A program made the translations under genes and the position numbers. A DNA stretch of 64,000 bases, taken from Trebonia sp964581815. GTDB taxonomy: Bacteria; Actinomycetota; Actinomycetes; Streptosporangiales; Streptosporangiaceae. Location of the stretch: positions 1 to 64,000 of the forward strand of contig CAZORE010000014.1 of assembly GCA_964581815.1 (NCBI GenBank), given 5' to 3'. Position 1 is the first letter of the stretch. Each line of letters starts with the position of its first letter. The notes under the pieces are model-generated. The model worked only from the letters and a program-made list of their open reading frames with translations, did not search any database and was not told the DNA's origin. Positions 8,047 through 16,864 of the stretch are shown in pieces.

Positions 8047-8667
8047 CTACGCTCCGACGTGCCCGCTGAGCCAGTCGCAGAACGCCGCGCTCGCGGCGAA
8101 GAACTCCCTGGTCTTCTTCAGGGGGGCCGGCGTGGACAGCCAGGGCTCCGGGTTCCAGTGCCGCCACGTGGTCAGCCCCTTGTGCCGCAGGAGGTCGATC
8201 CGCGGGTGGTCGGCGGAGTAACCGCGCGGTGCGGACTTGAGCGTGCCGTGCCCGTGTACCTCCACGCCGGCCGCCGACAGCTCGGCGACCATCGCGGCGA
8301 GCTCGGCGCCGTCCGGCCCGGCGACCCCGGCGCGGTACCTGGTGAGCTCGTCGGGCTCCAGGTGCCACCGGCCCGCCCCGGCGGACAGCCCGTCCGCCGA
8401 CAGCTGCACGTAGCAGGTCGAGCCGAGCGTTGCCCCGATATGTGTCTTATAGGGGGTTTTATCGTGACTGAACCGGATATCGCGGTACGGCCGGAAGATC
8501 TTCGTCTCGCCAAACGAGGGGGCCAGCTCCTCGAGGAGCTCCTCCATGGGCCGCAGTACCTTCTCCTGGTACACGGCCTTGCGGCTCGTCCAGTACTCCC
8601 GGGAGTTGTCGTCCTCAAGACCCGCGTAGAACGCCAGCGCCTCCGCCGGCCAGCCACCAAACGCCAT
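8047..8667 (-). CDS. DUF2461 family protein
   Basis: A 206-residue protein of the DUF2461 (TIGR02453) family, with the usual start AEALAFYAGLEDDNSREYW, the central FRPYRDIRFSHDKTPYKTH and the C-terminal block EFFAASAAFCDWL. The function of the family is unknown. A TAGGCT -10 box six bases before the ATG suggests a leaderless mRNA. The last codons also exist as a fossil copy at 370-440. Confidence 0.9.
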   Translation of the reverse strand: MAFGGWPAEALAFYAGLEDDNSREYWTSRKAVYQEKVLRPMEELLEELAPSFGETKIFRPYRDIRFSHDKTPYKTHIGATLGSTCYVQLSADGLSAGAGRWHLEPDELTRYRAGVAGPDGAELAAMVAELSAAGVEVHGHGTLKSAPRGYSADHPRIDLLRHKGLTTWRHWNPEPWLSTPAPLKKTREFFAASAAFCDWLSGHVGA

Positions 8668-8673
8668 TGCCCC

Positions 8674-8679
8674 AGCCTA
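8674..8679 (-). promoter_or_regulatory. -10 box, leaderless promoter of the DUF2461 gene
   Basis: TAGGCT on the minus strand, six bases before ATG 8667. Transcription would begin at or next to the start codon. Confidence 0.5.
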
Positions 8680-8777
8680 CGCCGGGCCGGGCCGGCCGCG
8701 GTGCCGGGCGAGTGAACCCGCAACCCCGCCGCCGCGCAAATTCTTCGCTTTCGCGGGATTGCAATGGTGTGTACCTC

Positions 8778-8783
8778 TAGAAT
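8778..8783 (+). promoter_or_regulatory. -10 box candidate upstream of the 8889 gene
   Basis: TAGAAT in a locally AT-richer stretch, about 105 nt before the GTG start. It would give a 5' leader that includes the ribosome binding site. Confidence 0.35.
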
Positions 8784-8888
8784 CAACCCTTTCGCCCCGA
8801 TAGCCTTACCGCGGCAGATCCTCAGGGCGACCGGCCGCGGGCAGGTAGATTTCCCGTTCTCCCTGGCGACGATAGGAGTTGTCCGACC

Positions 8889-9290
8889 GTGCATCACGAT
8901 GAGCTGTCCGCCAGGGAGCGGGCTGTGCTGTTCACGCTGCTCTCCCAGGCACGCAAGCTCTCCAACGGGGAGCTTGAGGCGCTGATCGGCATCCGCCTTG
9001 AAGGCAGTGAGCGCCGCAAGCTCAACGACCTCAAGCTCGTCGAGTCGGAGAAGCCGGGGCGGTCATTCGTGCACGAGCTTTCCGACGCCGGCTGGCAGTG
9101 GTGCGCCGACGAGCTGGCCGGCGGCCCGTTCGGGCGGGCCAGCAGCCTGGAGCGAGCCCAGTACCTGCTGCTCCGCGTGTTCGACCGCTACATGAACGCG
9201 GCCCGGCTGAGCCTCGCCGAACTGGCCAGCTTCGATCTCAAGGCGCGCCCGACGGGACGGCACAAGCGCACGGACGACGCCGAAGGCTAG
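8889..9290 (+). CDS. Uncharacterised actinobacterial protein (winged-helix-like)
   Basis: A 133-residue protein with a GTG start chosen because AGGAG lies at 8874-8878, ten bases upstream. The N-terminal half (LSARERAVLFTLLSQARKLS then LEALIGI and RKLNDLKLVESEK) has the helical spacing of a small winged-helix domain, and the rest is helical with basic ends. No invariant catalytic residue is evident. I do not recognise a named family; a DNA-binding role is only a possibility. Confidence 0.7.
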   Translation: MHHDELSARERAVLFTLLSQARKLSNGELEALIGIRLEGSERRKLNDLKLVESEKPGRSFVHELSDAGWQWCADELAGGPFGRASSLERAQYLLLRVFDRYMNAARLSLAELASFDLKARPTGRHKRTDDAEG

Positions 9291-9342
9291 CCTGGTCGCA
9301 AGGGCGGCCGCTCGTTCCGCCGAGACCGACCGTTGCGGGGCC

Positions 9343-10569
9343 ATGGATACGTTCGCCGAGGTCATCGACCGGACCACGATGGAGGAGCTGCGCGCCCGCG
9401 GCAGCTGGAAGTGGACGGCGGGCGGCCCCGGGGTGATCGGCGCGTTCGTGGCCGAGATGGACTTCGGCGTGGCGCCGCCGGTCGAGGCCGCGCTGCTCGA
9501 CGCGATCCGGCGCGCCGACTTCGGCTACCTCACCGAGCGGGCGGTGGCGGAGATGGCCGACGCGTGCGCGGGGTGGCAGCGAGACCGCTACGGCTGGGCG
9601 GTGGACCCAGCGCGCATCCGGCCGCTGCCCGACGTGATCTCCGGCTTGACCGCCGCGATCACGGTGTTCTCCCGCCCGGGCAGCCCGGTGATCTTGCCGA
9701 CGCCCGCCTACATGCCATTTCTCACCTACCCGGTGCGCGCGGGCCGGGAGATCATCCAGGTTCCGATGGCCAGCGACGGCGGCCGCTACGTGCTCGACAT
9801 CGGCGGCATCGACGCGGCGTTCAAGCGCGGCGGCCACCTGCTCGTGCTGTGCAACCCGGGCAACCCGGTCGGCCGGGTCTACTCAAGGGACGAGCTGATC
9901 GCGGTCGCCGAGGTGGTCGAGGCCAACGGCGGCCGGGTCTTCGCCGACGAGATCCACGCGCCGCTGATTTACCCGGGACGGGGGCACGTCCCCTACGCGT
10001 CGCTCGGCCCCGTGACCGCGGCGCACACGGTAACCGCCGCCGCCGCCTCCAAAGGCTGGAACCTGCCCGGCCTGAAGTGCGCGCAGCTGCTGCTGACGAA
10101 CGACGCGGACGCGGCCGTGTGGGCCGACCGCGGCTTTACGTTCGAGCACGGCGCGTCCACCCCCGGCGTGTGGGCGACTATCGCGGCCTACCGCGACGGC
10201 GGGCCCTGGCTGGAGGACGTCGTCCGCTACCTGGACAGGAACCGCACGCTGCTCGCCGCGCTGCTCGCGGAGCATCTTCCGCAGGCCGGCTTCCTGCCGC
10301 CCGAGGGCACCTACCTCGCCTGGCTGGACTGCCGCGCGCTGGACTGCCGTGGGCTGGCCGGGGGCGGGTACCCGCCGGGGGAGCGGCCGGGCGCGGCGGC
10401 GGGCGAGGCCAGCCCGGCGGCCTTCTTCCTCGCTCAGGCGCGGGTCATGCTGACCGACGGGGCGGCCTGCGGGGAGGGGGGCGGCGGCCACGTCAGGCTG
10501 AACTTCGGGACGCCGCGCCCGGTACTCGCGGAGATCGTCCGGCGCATGGCCGCCGTGGCCGGCGGCTGA
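9343..10569 (+). CDS. MalY/PatB-like PLP-dependent aminotransferase or C-S lyase
   Basis: A 408-residue fold-type I PLP enzyme. It shows the substrate-domain start FVAEMDFGVAPPVEAAL, YLTERAVAEMADA, the LCNPGNPVGRVYS motif, the PLP-phenolic Asp in FADEIHAPLIYPG and the Schiff-base lysine in AASKGWNLPGLKCAQ (Lys237). The MDF and KGWNLPGLK patterns place it with the MalY/PatB cystathionine beta-lyase-like group, which cleaves C-S bonds or transaminates. A Gly/Pro/Ala-rich insertion sits near residues 335-360. It appears monocistronic, and the exact substrate is open. Confidence 0.9.
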   Translation: MDTFAEVIDRTTMEELRARGSWKWTAGGPGVIGAFVAEMDFGVAPPVEAALLDAIRRADFGYLTERAVAEMADACAGWQRDRYGWAVDPARIRPLPDVISGLTAAITVFSRPGSPVILPTPAYMPFLTYPVRAGREIIQVPMASDGGRYVLDIGGIDAAFKRGGHLLVLCNPGNPVGRVYSRDELIAVAEVVEANGGRVFADEIHAPLIYPGRGHVPYASLGPVTAAHTVTAAAASKGWNLPGLKCAQLLLTNDADAAVWADRGFTFEHGASTPGVWATIAAYRDGGPWLEDVVRYLDRNRTLLAALLAEHLPQAGFLPPEGTYLAWLDCRALDCRGLAGGGYPPGERPGAAAGEASPAAFFLAQARVMLTDGAACGEGGGGHVRLNFGTPRPVLAEIVRRMAAVAGG

Positions 10570-10775
10570 CTCCAGCGTGGGCCGGCCACGTCCCGGATGG
10601 TGAACCTTGAGGCACTATGTCGATTATCAGCCATTTACTGGCAAAGAATCCTCATTGACGGCATTGGGCGGTTCCGTTGGCTGACAATTCACTCATGCTG
10701 TTGGTGGTTCCCGAGCGAAGCGTGCGCAATTGCGAGCAGTCTGTGTCAATCTGAACAGCGTCCTCAAATCCGACG

Positions 10776-12200
10776 ATGCGGGAAGAGCTTGCGGCCATGA
10801 CTCGGTGGAGCCTCAGACGCCTTCTTGGGGGAACTCAGGACTCTGCGGGCGATGACCGGCCGGTGACGGCGGAGCCCGCGGCCGGGCGCCCACAGGCCGC
10901 CAAGCAACCGGCGCAGTCCCCGCCGACCAGCCACCGGGCTCACGGCCAGCCAGCGGTCGGCTGGTTCGAGCCGGGCCGGGGCCGGGCTCCCAGGCACGCG
11001 CCCGCACCGCAAGGGGGAAGCCCGCACGGCGTGAGCCAGCCGGGCGCGGTCGCCCTGCTCGCCCCGCCGGCGCCCGCGCAGGAGCCGGCCGAGGCCCTGC
11101 CCGCCACGGCGCGCGACCCGCGCGCCGAGCCGGCCCAGCCGGAGGCCGCGCTGCCGCCGACGGACGGGCCCTGGCCGGACATCTGCGACCAGTTCGGGCT
11201 GCACCTGCTCGTCCTCGCCGAGCAGCTGCGGGCCTCGCTCGATGAGCTGGAAGCCGACGAGGACGACCCGGAACGGCTGCGGCGCCTGTACCAGGTGGAC
11301 CACGCGGTCACCCGGATGCGACGTGGCTGCCGTGACCTGCGCACCCTGGCCGGCCGCAGCGAGGAGGAGCTGGCCGGCTTCACCACCTCGCTGCTCGACA
11401 TCATCCGGATGGCGGCCTCCGGGATCGAGCGGTACACCCAGGTGACGGTCGGGCGGGTCACCGACCTCGCCGTGCTCGGCTACGCGGCCGACGACATCGG
11501 ATCGCTGATGGCGGCCCTGCTCGACAACGCCACCAGGTACTCGCCAGGCACGGTGACGGTGAGCGCGCACCTGCTCGACGAGGGCAGCGTGATGTTCCGC
11601 GTCGAGGACACCGGGATCGGCATCGGCGCGGACCAGGTCGCCGCGTTGAACGCCGCCTTCGCCGGCCAGGTGCCCGACGTGGACGACCGGACCGGGCGGC
11701 ACACCGGGTTCCCGGTGGTGCACCGGATCGCGCGCAAGCACTCGGTCGGGGTGCGGCTCGCCGCGCGCCCGCTGCCGAGCAGCGGCACGGTGGTCATGGT
11801 GACCGTGCCGCCCCACCTGCTCTGCGAGGTTCCAGCGGAAGAGGCCGGGCGCCGTCCGGCCCCGGCCCCAGGGGCGGCGTCACCGCCGGGCGCGCGGCCC
11901 GCCGCGGTCACCGACCTGACCCGGGCCGGGCCGGCCCGGCCGCCGCAGTGGGAGCCGCCCGAACTGCCCGACCGCGACCAGGCCCGCAAGCGCGGCGAGC
12001 TGCCCCGCCGGGAGCGCGCCAGCCTGCGCGGTGATGAGCCGCGGCCCAAGTCGGCCGGGCCCGCGGCGGCGCGGACGCCCGAGCAGCAGGCGGCGGCGCG
12101 CCGCGCCTTCGCCGAAGAGCTCAGCGCCTTCGCCCGGGGGGCGGCCGGCGGCCAGGACAGCGCCGGCGACACCGCCGTCGAACAGGAGGCACAGGAGTGA
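10776..12200 (+). CDS. cvnA: Conservon kinase-like ATPase CvnA (no visible membrane sensor)
   Basis: A 474-residue protein with a GHKL ATPase domain (about 235-350): N-box ALLDNATRYSP, G1 box VEDTGIGIG and a C-terminal lid followed by SSGTVVMVTVP. It is the first gene of an overlapping cvnABCD series. Classical CvnA proteins have TM helices and an extracellular sensor; here the first 130 residues are Pro/Ala/Gly-rich and no TM segment is visible, so input is probably cytoplasmic. The C-terminal 120 residues are disordered-looking. ATG 10797 is an alternative start seven codons downstream. Confidence 0.85.
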   Translation: MREELAAMTRWSLRRLLGGTQDSAGDDRPVTAEPAAGRPQAAKQPAQSPPTSHRAHGQPAVGWFEPGRGRAPRHAPAPQGGSPHGVSQPGAVALLAPPAPAQEPAEALPATARDPRAEPAQPEAALPPTDGPWPDICDQFGLHLLVLAEQLRASLDELEADEDDPERLRRLYQVDHAVTRMRRGCRDLRTLAGRSEEELAGFTTSLLDIIRMAASGIERYTQVTVGRVTDLAVLGYAADDIGSLMAALLDNATRYSPGTVTVSAHLLDEGSVMFRVEDTGIGIGADQVAALNAAFAGQVPDVDDRTGRHTGFPVVHRIARKHSVGVRLAARPLPSSGTVVMVTVPPHLLCEVPAEEAGRRPAPAPGAASPPGARPAAVTDLTRAGPARPPQWEPPELPDRDQARKRGELPRRERASLRGDEPRPKSAGPAAARTPEQQAAARRAFAEELSAFARGAAGGQDSAGDTAVEQEAQE

Positions 12201-12646
12201 CGAACCAGGCCGTGCTGCCGCGCGACCCACAGGACTTCGGCTGGCTCCTCGACAACTTCGCCGCGTCGACGCCGGGCGTCACCCACGCGCTCATCGTCTC
12301 CTCCGACGGCCTGCCGCTGATCGCGGCCGGCGGGATGTCGCCCGACCTGGCCGATCCCCTCGCCGCGATGACCAGCGGGATCATCAGCCTCGGCAACAAC
12401 ATCGCGGGCAAGGTCGGGGAGGCCGGCTGTGAGCAGGTGATGCTCAAGTTCCCGTCCGGTCACTTCCTCTTCATGGGCATCGGCAGCCTGGCCGGCTTCG
12501 CCGTCCTGGTCCGGGATGGCGCGAATATCGGCGTCGTGGCGCACCAGATGGCGCAGCTTGTCGATGCGGTCGGCCACGTGCTGACCCCCCAGCTCCGTGA
12601 CGACCTGCGCCGGCTGAACATGATGACCGGAGGCGCCGGGCGATGA
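12197..12646 (+). CDS. cvnB: Conservon roadblock/LC7 protein CvnB
   Basis: A 149-residue roadblock/LC7-domain protein (DFGWLLDNFAASTPGVTHAL, VSSDGLPLIAA, FLFMGIGSLAGFAVLV). In conservons this protein works with the CvnD small GTPase and probably links it to the kinase-like CvnA. The GTG start overlaps the CvnA stop in a GTGA junction just after AGGAG, indicating coupled translation. Confidence 0.93.
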   Translation: MTNQAVLPRDPQDFGWLLDNFAASTPGVTHALIVSSDGLPLIAAGGMSPDLADPLAAMTSGIISLGNNIAGKVGEAGCEQVMLKFPSGHFLFMGIGSLAGFAVLVRDGANIGVVAHQMAQLVDAVGHVLTPQLRDDLRRLNMMTGGAGR

Positions 12647-12987
12647 GCGCCAACCCCTGGGTCCGGCCCTACGTGCTGACCGGCGGCCGGACCCGGACCC
12701 GGCATCATCTCTACGTGCACACGCTCGTCTCGGTCGAGCGTTACGATCCCGCGGCATCGCTCCGGTTGTCACCCGAGGCGCGGCAGCTGTACGAGCGGGC
12801 GTCCGCCGGCGCGCAGTCGGTAGCGGAGCTTTCCGCCCACTGCGGCGTGTCACTCGGTGTCACCCGGGTGCTGCTCGAGGACCTGGCCGCCGCCGACCGG
12901 GTGCAGATCAACGACGAGATCTACGCGTCCCCTTACGACCACAGGCTGCTGAAGAGAGTGATCGATGGCCTTCGCGAGTTCGCCTGA
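12643..12987 (+). CDS. cvnC: Conservon DUF742 protein CvnC
   Basis: A 114-residue DUF742 protein with the family features WVRPYVLTGGRT, LSPEARQLYE and a helix-turn-helix-like central part (VAELSAHCGVSLGVTRVLLEDLA), then IYASPYDHRLLKRVIDGLREF. The start lies in an ATGA overlap with cvnB, and the 3' end overlaps cvnD by 23 nt. The fold resembles a winged helix; in known conservons the protein is thought to join the complex rather than to act as an enzyme. Confidence 0.93.
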   Translation: MSANPWVRPYVLTGGRTRTRHHLYVHTLVSVERYDPAASLRLSPEARQLYERASAGAQSVAELSAHCGVSLGVTRVLLEDLAAADRVQINDEIYASPYDHRLLKRVIDGLREFA

Positions 12988-13561
12988 CCGCGTGACGCCG
13001 ACCATCACCTCCGCGAAGATCGTCGTCGCGGGCGGGTTCGGCGTGGGGAAGACCACCCTGGTCAGCACGGTATCCGAGATCCCGCCGGTCAACACCGAGG
13101 CGTGGATGACCCAGGCGAGCAGGACGGTCGACGCGCTGCACGGCTCCGATGAGAAGGCCACCACCACGGTGGCCATGGACTTCGGGCGCGTCACCCTGGC
13201 CAGGGACCTGATCCTCTACCTGTTCGGCACGCCGGGGCAGCCGAGGTTCTGGCCGATGTGGGACGACCTGTGCCGCGGGGCGAGCGCCGCGCTCGTGCTG
13301 GTGGACACCCGCCGCCTCGACGTCTCCTTCCCCGCGGTGAACTACTTCGAGAACGACTCGGACGTGCCGTTCATCGTGGCGGTCAACCTGTTCGACGGCC
13401 GCCAGACCCACGCGCTCGACCAGGTGCGCGACGCCCTCGGCGTCGCTGACTCGGTGCCGCTCGTCACCCTTGACGCCCGCGACCGCCGGTCCGCCGTCCT
13501 CGGGCTGCTCGCCAGCCTGACCCACACCATGGAAAAGACGTCACCGGTCACCGCCCGCTGA
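12965..13561 (+). CDS. cvnD: Conservon small GTPase CvnD
   Basis: A 198-residue Ras-like GTPase of the MglA/CvnD group. P-loop GGFGVGKTT, switch I region ending VAMDFGRV, switch II LFGTPGQPRFW and VAVNLFDG at the place of the usual NKxD base-specificity motif. Conservon GTPases are proposed to act like a bacterial counterpart of heterotrimeric G proteins with the CvnA receptor. It is the last overlapping gene of the set; the flavin monooxygenase gene follows after a 47-nt spacer. Confidence 0.94.
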   Translation: MAFASSPDRVTPTITSAKIVVAGGFGVGKTTLVSTVSEIPPVNTEAWMTQASRTVDALHGSDEKATTTVAMDFGRVTLARDLILYLFGTPGQPRFWPMWDDLCRGASAALVLVDTRRLDVSFPAVNYFENDSDVPFIVAVNLFDGRQTHALDQVRDALGVADSVPLVTLDARDRRSAVLGLLASLTHTMEKTSPVTAR

Positions 13562-13608
13562 CCCTGGCCGGCGGTGGTTAAACCGACCTCACAGCAAGGA
13601 GTGTTTCT

Positions 13609-14844
13609 TTGCGCAAGATCCTCATCGTCGGCGCTGGCCAGGCCGGGCTGCAGCTGGCGCTCAGCCTGCAGGCGGAGGGCTACGACGTGACGGTCATGTC
13701 GGCCCGGACGCCTGATGAGATCAGGAACGGGTGGCCGACCTCCACCCAGGTCATGATGTACCGGGCGCTGGACCGTGAGCGCGAGGTCAAGCTGAACATG
13801 TGGGACGGTGAGGCCACGCCCATCGGGGGAATCGGCTTCAACCTGTCCCCGGCGCCGGGCGTCTCGGCCTTCTCCTTCTCCGGCGCGTGGGCGCGCCCGG
13901 GTAACTCCGTGGACCAGCGGCTCAAGATGTCCACCTGGATCGAGCTGTTCGAGCAGCGCGGCGGCCGGGTGATCTACCACTCGGTGATGACCTCCGACCT
14001 GTCCGGCCTGGCGCCCATGTACGACCTGACGATCATCGCCGCGGGCAAGGGCGAGATCGTGGAGTTGTTCGACCGGGACGCGGAGCGGTCGCTCTACACG
14101 CGGCCCGCGAGGAACCTGGCGGCCATCTACCTGAACGGTATCGCCGTGCCCGACGGCGTGACCGAGCCCCGGATGCGGGTGAACCTGCGGCCTGGCGCGG
14201 GCGAGTACCTGCACATGCAGTCTCACACGCTAACTGGCCCTTGCGACGTGCTGCTCGTCGAGGCGATCCCCGGCGGCCCGTTCGACCTCTTCACCGACCG
14301 CCCGTCGCCCGTCGAGCACCTGCGCCGGCTGCGGTCCATGCTGCTCGAGCACTTCCCGTGGGAGGGCGAGCTCTACGAGAAGGCGGAGCCCACCGACGCG
14401 CGCGCCTCCCTGATCGGCGCCTTCCCCGGCACCGTCCGCCGCCCCTGCGCCGAGGTCGCGCCGGGCACCTACGTCCTCGGCATCGGTGACGTCGTGGTGG
14501 TCAACGACCCGATCAGCGGCCAGGGCGCGAACAACGCCGCGCACGCGGCCGGCATCTACCTCAAGGCCATCCTCGACCACGGCGACGCGCCCTTCACCCC
14601 GCAGTGGATGCAGGAGACGTTCGACACCTTCTGGGTGCACGCGCAGAACTCCTGCATCCTCACGCGGATGATGCTCGAGCCGATGCCGCCGCACGCGCAG
14701 CAGGTCCTCGGCGCGGCCGCGCAGTTCCAGGAGATCGCCGACCGGTTCGCCGACATCTTCATCCACCCCGCCACCATCCACGACTTCCTGCTCGACCCGG
14801 CCAAGGCCGCCGCCTACGTGGAGTCGGTCGCCGCGGCCCACTGA
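13609..14844 (+). CDS. StyA-like FAD-dependent monooxygenase
   Basis: A 411-residue protein of the styrene/indole monooxygenase oxygenase-component family. The N-terminal Rossmann motif is ILIVGAGQAGLQLALSLQ, followed by the family's TPDEIRNGWPTSTQVMM and a second FAD-contacting region near GIGDVVVVNDPISGQGANNA. StyA enzymes use FADH2 from a separate reductase to epoxidise an aromatic vinyl or indole substrate; no reductase gene lies nearby. A preceding AAGGAG sets the start. Its place after cvnD recalls conservons that carry a P450 in the same position, so it may be an effector or co-regulated enzyme. Confidence 0.85.
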   Translation: MRKILIVGAGQAGLQLALSLQAEGYDVTVMSARTPDEIRNGWPTSTQVMMYRALDREREVKLNMWDGEATPIGGIGFNLSPAPGVSAFSFSGAWARPGNSVDQRLKMSTWIELFEQRGGRVIYHSVMTSDLSGLAPMYDLTIIAAGKGEIVELFDRDAERSLYTRPARNLAAIYLNGIAVPDGVTEPRMRVNLRPGAGEYLHMQSHTLTGPCDVLLVEAIPGGPFDLFTDRPSPVEHLRRLRSMLLEHFPWEGELYEKAEPTDARASLIGAFPGTVRRPCAEVAPGTYVLGIGDVVVVNDPISGQGANNAAHAAGIYLKAILDHGDAPFTPQWMQETFDTFWVHAQNSCILTRMMLEPMPPHAQQVLGAAAQFQEIADRFADIFIHPATIHDFLLDPAKAAAYVESVAAAH

Positions 14845-14876
14845 CCCGCCCCGCCAGCTGGTAAGCATTGGCGGTC

Positions 14877-14882
14877 TAGGGT
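14877..14882 (+). promoter_or_regulatory. -10 box, leaderless promoter of the GST-like gene
   Basis: TAGGGT six bases before ATG 14889; no Shine-Dalgarno sequence is visible between them. Confidence 0.55.
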
Positions 14883-14888
14883 AAAGGC

Positions 14889-15887
14889 ATGAGTAGCAAC
14901 GGCGGCGAGTTCAAGCGCGACACCACCTACCTGGGCGGCCGGATCGCCGCCGACGGCGGGGACGGCTGGCTGGCCGAGCCGGGCCGGTTCCGGCTCGTCG
15001 TGGCGCGCGGCTGCCCCTGGGCCAACCGCGCGATGATCGTCCGGCGCCTGCTCGGCCTGGAGGGCGCCCTGTCCATGGGCATCTGCGGGCCGGTGCACGA
15101 CTGGCGGTCCTGGACGTTCGACCTCGACCCGGGGGAGAAGGACCCGGTGCTCGGCATCCACTGGCTCCGTGAGGCCTACGAGAAGGCGGTGCCCGGCTAC
15201 GACCGCGGCGTCACCGTCCCGGCCATCGTGGACATCCCGAGCGGCGCCGTCGTGACCTCCGACTTCCGGCAGATCCCCCGGGACCTGGAGGACGAGTGGA
15301 CGGCCTACCACCGTGACGGCGCCCCCGACCTGTACCCGGACCGGCTGCGCGACGAGATCGAGGAGGTGGCCGGCCCGGTCTACCGTGAGGTGAACAACGG
15401 CGTCTACCGCTGCGGGTTCGCCACCAGCCAGCAGGCATACGACGAGGCGTACCGGGCCCTGTTCGCGCGACTCGACCTGCTTGAGGAGCGGCTTACCGCC
15501 CGCCGCTACCTGGTCGGCGACACGATCACCGAGGCGGACGTGCGGCTCTGGCCGACCCTGGCCCGGTTCGATGCCGTCTACCACGGCCATTTCAAGTGCA
15601 ACAGGAACAAGCTCATCGAGTTCCCCGCGCTGTGGGCGTACGCACGCGACCTGTTCCAGACCCCCGGCTTCGGCGACACCATCGACTTCGATCAGACCAA
15701 GCAGCACTACTACCTGGTCCACAAGAACCTCAACCCCTCAGGCATCGTCCCCGACGGCCCGGACCGGTCCGGCTGGCTCACTCCGCACCACCGGGAAGAC
15801 CTGGGCGGCCGCCCGTTCGGCGACGGGACCCCGCCGGGCCCGCCGCCCGAGCCCGAGCGCGTCCCCGCCAGCCGCGGTGCCGGCTAG
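14889..15887 (+). CDS. Glutathionyl/mycothiol-hydroquinone-reductase-like GST (Omega/Xi class)
   Basis: A 332-residue thioredoxin-fold transferase with the CPWA active-site motif (ARGCPWANRAMIVRRLLGLE), the thiol-site segment TVPAIVDIPSG with TSDFRQIPRDL, and the C-terminal helical domain with VYRCGFATSQQAYDEAY and YLVGDTITEADVRLWPTL. This is the YqjG/ECM4/Xi-GST family, which reductively removes a thiol adduct from hydroquinones. Actinobacteria generally use mycothiol instead of glutathione, so mycothiol may be the co-substrate; that is inference. The Pro-rich tail (last 30 residues) is dispensable-looking. Confidence 0.92.
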   Translation: MSSNGGEFKRDTTYLGGRIAADGGDGWLAEPGRFRLVVARGCPWANRAMIVRRLLGLEGALSMGICGPVHDWRSWTFDLDPGEKDPVLGIHWLREAYEKAVPGYDRGVTVPAIVDIPSGAVVTSDFRQIPRDLEDEWTAYHRDGAPDLYPDRLRDEIEEVAGPVYREVNNGVYRCGFATSQQAYDEAYRALFARLDLLEERLTARRYLVGDTITEADVRLWPTLARFDAVYHGHFKCNRNKLIEFPALWAYARDLFQTPGFGDTIDFDQTKQHYYLVHKNLNPSGIVPDGPDRSGWLTPHHREDLGGRPFGDGTPPGPPPEPERVPASRGAG

Positions 15888-15975
15888 CCAGCTCAACAAG
15901 ACCGATCATCCAGAACGGAGCGTGGTTGCCCCCGTTCCGTCCGCCGGCTGTTACCGGCGGCGGGTCGCGCCCCGT

Positions 15976-15981
15976 TAGGCT
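15976..15981 (+). promoter_or_regulatory. -10 box, leaderless promoter of the epimerase gene
   Basis: TAGGCT seven bases before ATG 15989. Confidence 0.5.
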
Positions 15982-15988
15982 CATCGGT

Positions 15989-16864
15989 ATGGCGAATGCA
16001 CTAGGACGGGTCTGCGTCACCGGAGCGGCGGGCAAGGCGGGCACGGCCGCCGTCTTGCACCTGCGCGAGCACGGCTACGACGTGGTAGCGACCGACGTCG
16101 CTCAGGGCGACGACGCGGCGGCGGGCATCCTGGCCGCGGACCTCACCGACTACGGCCAGGCGACCGAGGTGCTGCGCGGCACCGACGCGGTGGTGCACCT
16201 GGCGAACATCCCAGCGCCCGGCCGGTTTACCCCGGCGGTCACGTTCGCCGCCAACGCGACGATGAACTTCAACGTCTTCCACGCCGCCGCGGCGCTCGGC
16301 CTGTCCGCCGTGGTCTGGGCGTCCAGCGAGACCACGCTCGGCCTGCCGTTCGGCCACGGCCCCGAGCAGTCGCCCGGCGCGGCGGGCGAGCTGCGCTACG
16401 CCCCGGTCGATGAGGACCACTTCCCGTTCCCGGCCACCACCTATGCCCTGTCCAAGGTGGCCAGCGAGACCATCGCGGAGCACATCTCCCGCTGGTCGGG
16501 CATCGGGTTTGTCGGCCTGCGCATCTCCAACATCATGGAAACCCGCGACTACGAGCGGTTCCCCTCCTACTGGCCGGACCCCCACGCGCGCAAGTGGAAC
16601 CTGTGGGGCTACGTCGACGTCCGCGACGTCGCCGCCGCGTGCCGCCTGGGCCTGGAAGCCGACGTCACGGGCAGCCAGAACGTCATCATCGCCGCCGCCG
16701 ACACCGTGATGAACCGCCCGTCCCGTGACCTGCTCGCCGAGGTCTTCCCCGACGTCCCGCTCACCGGCGAGGTCGCCGAGTTCGGCTCGCTGCTGTCCAC
16801 CGCCCGGGCCAGCCGGCTCATCGGCTACCAGCCCCGCTACTCCTGGCGCGACCACCTGCGGTGA
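15989..16864 (+). CDS. NAD(P)-dependent epimerase/dehydratase (extended SDR)
   Basis: A 291-residue extended short-chain dehydrogenase-like protein. It has the Rossmann motif VCVTGAAGKAGTAAV, DAVVHLAN, an active-site Ser/Tyr/Lys set (VWASSE, then TYALSKVASE) and the NAD-SDR rule LRISNIMETRDYE. A longer upstream frame exists, but it runs through the preceding gene; the ATG at 15989 opens directly on the Rossmann fold and has a -10 box seven bases upstream. Substrate unknown, probably a nucleotide sugar or uronate-type compound. Confidence 0.9.
   Translation: MANALGRVCVTGAAGKAGTAAVLHLREHGYDVVATDVAQGDDAAAGILAADLTDYGQATEVLRGTDAVVHLANIPAPGRFTPAVTFAANATMNFNVFHAAAALGLSAVVWASSETTLGLPFGHGPEQSPGAAGELRYAPVDEDHFPFPATTYALSKVASETIAEHISRWSGIGFVGLRISNIMETRDYERFPSYWPDPHARKWNLWGYVDVRDVAAACRLGLEADVTGSQNVIIAAADTVMNRPSRDLLAEVFPDVPLTGEVAEFGSLLSTARASRLIGYQPRYSWRDHLR

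Noticed and set aside
10597..10800. 67-codon frame upstream of cvnA
   Set aside because: No ribosome binding site and no recognisable protein; the stretch is the AT-richer promoter region of the conservon.
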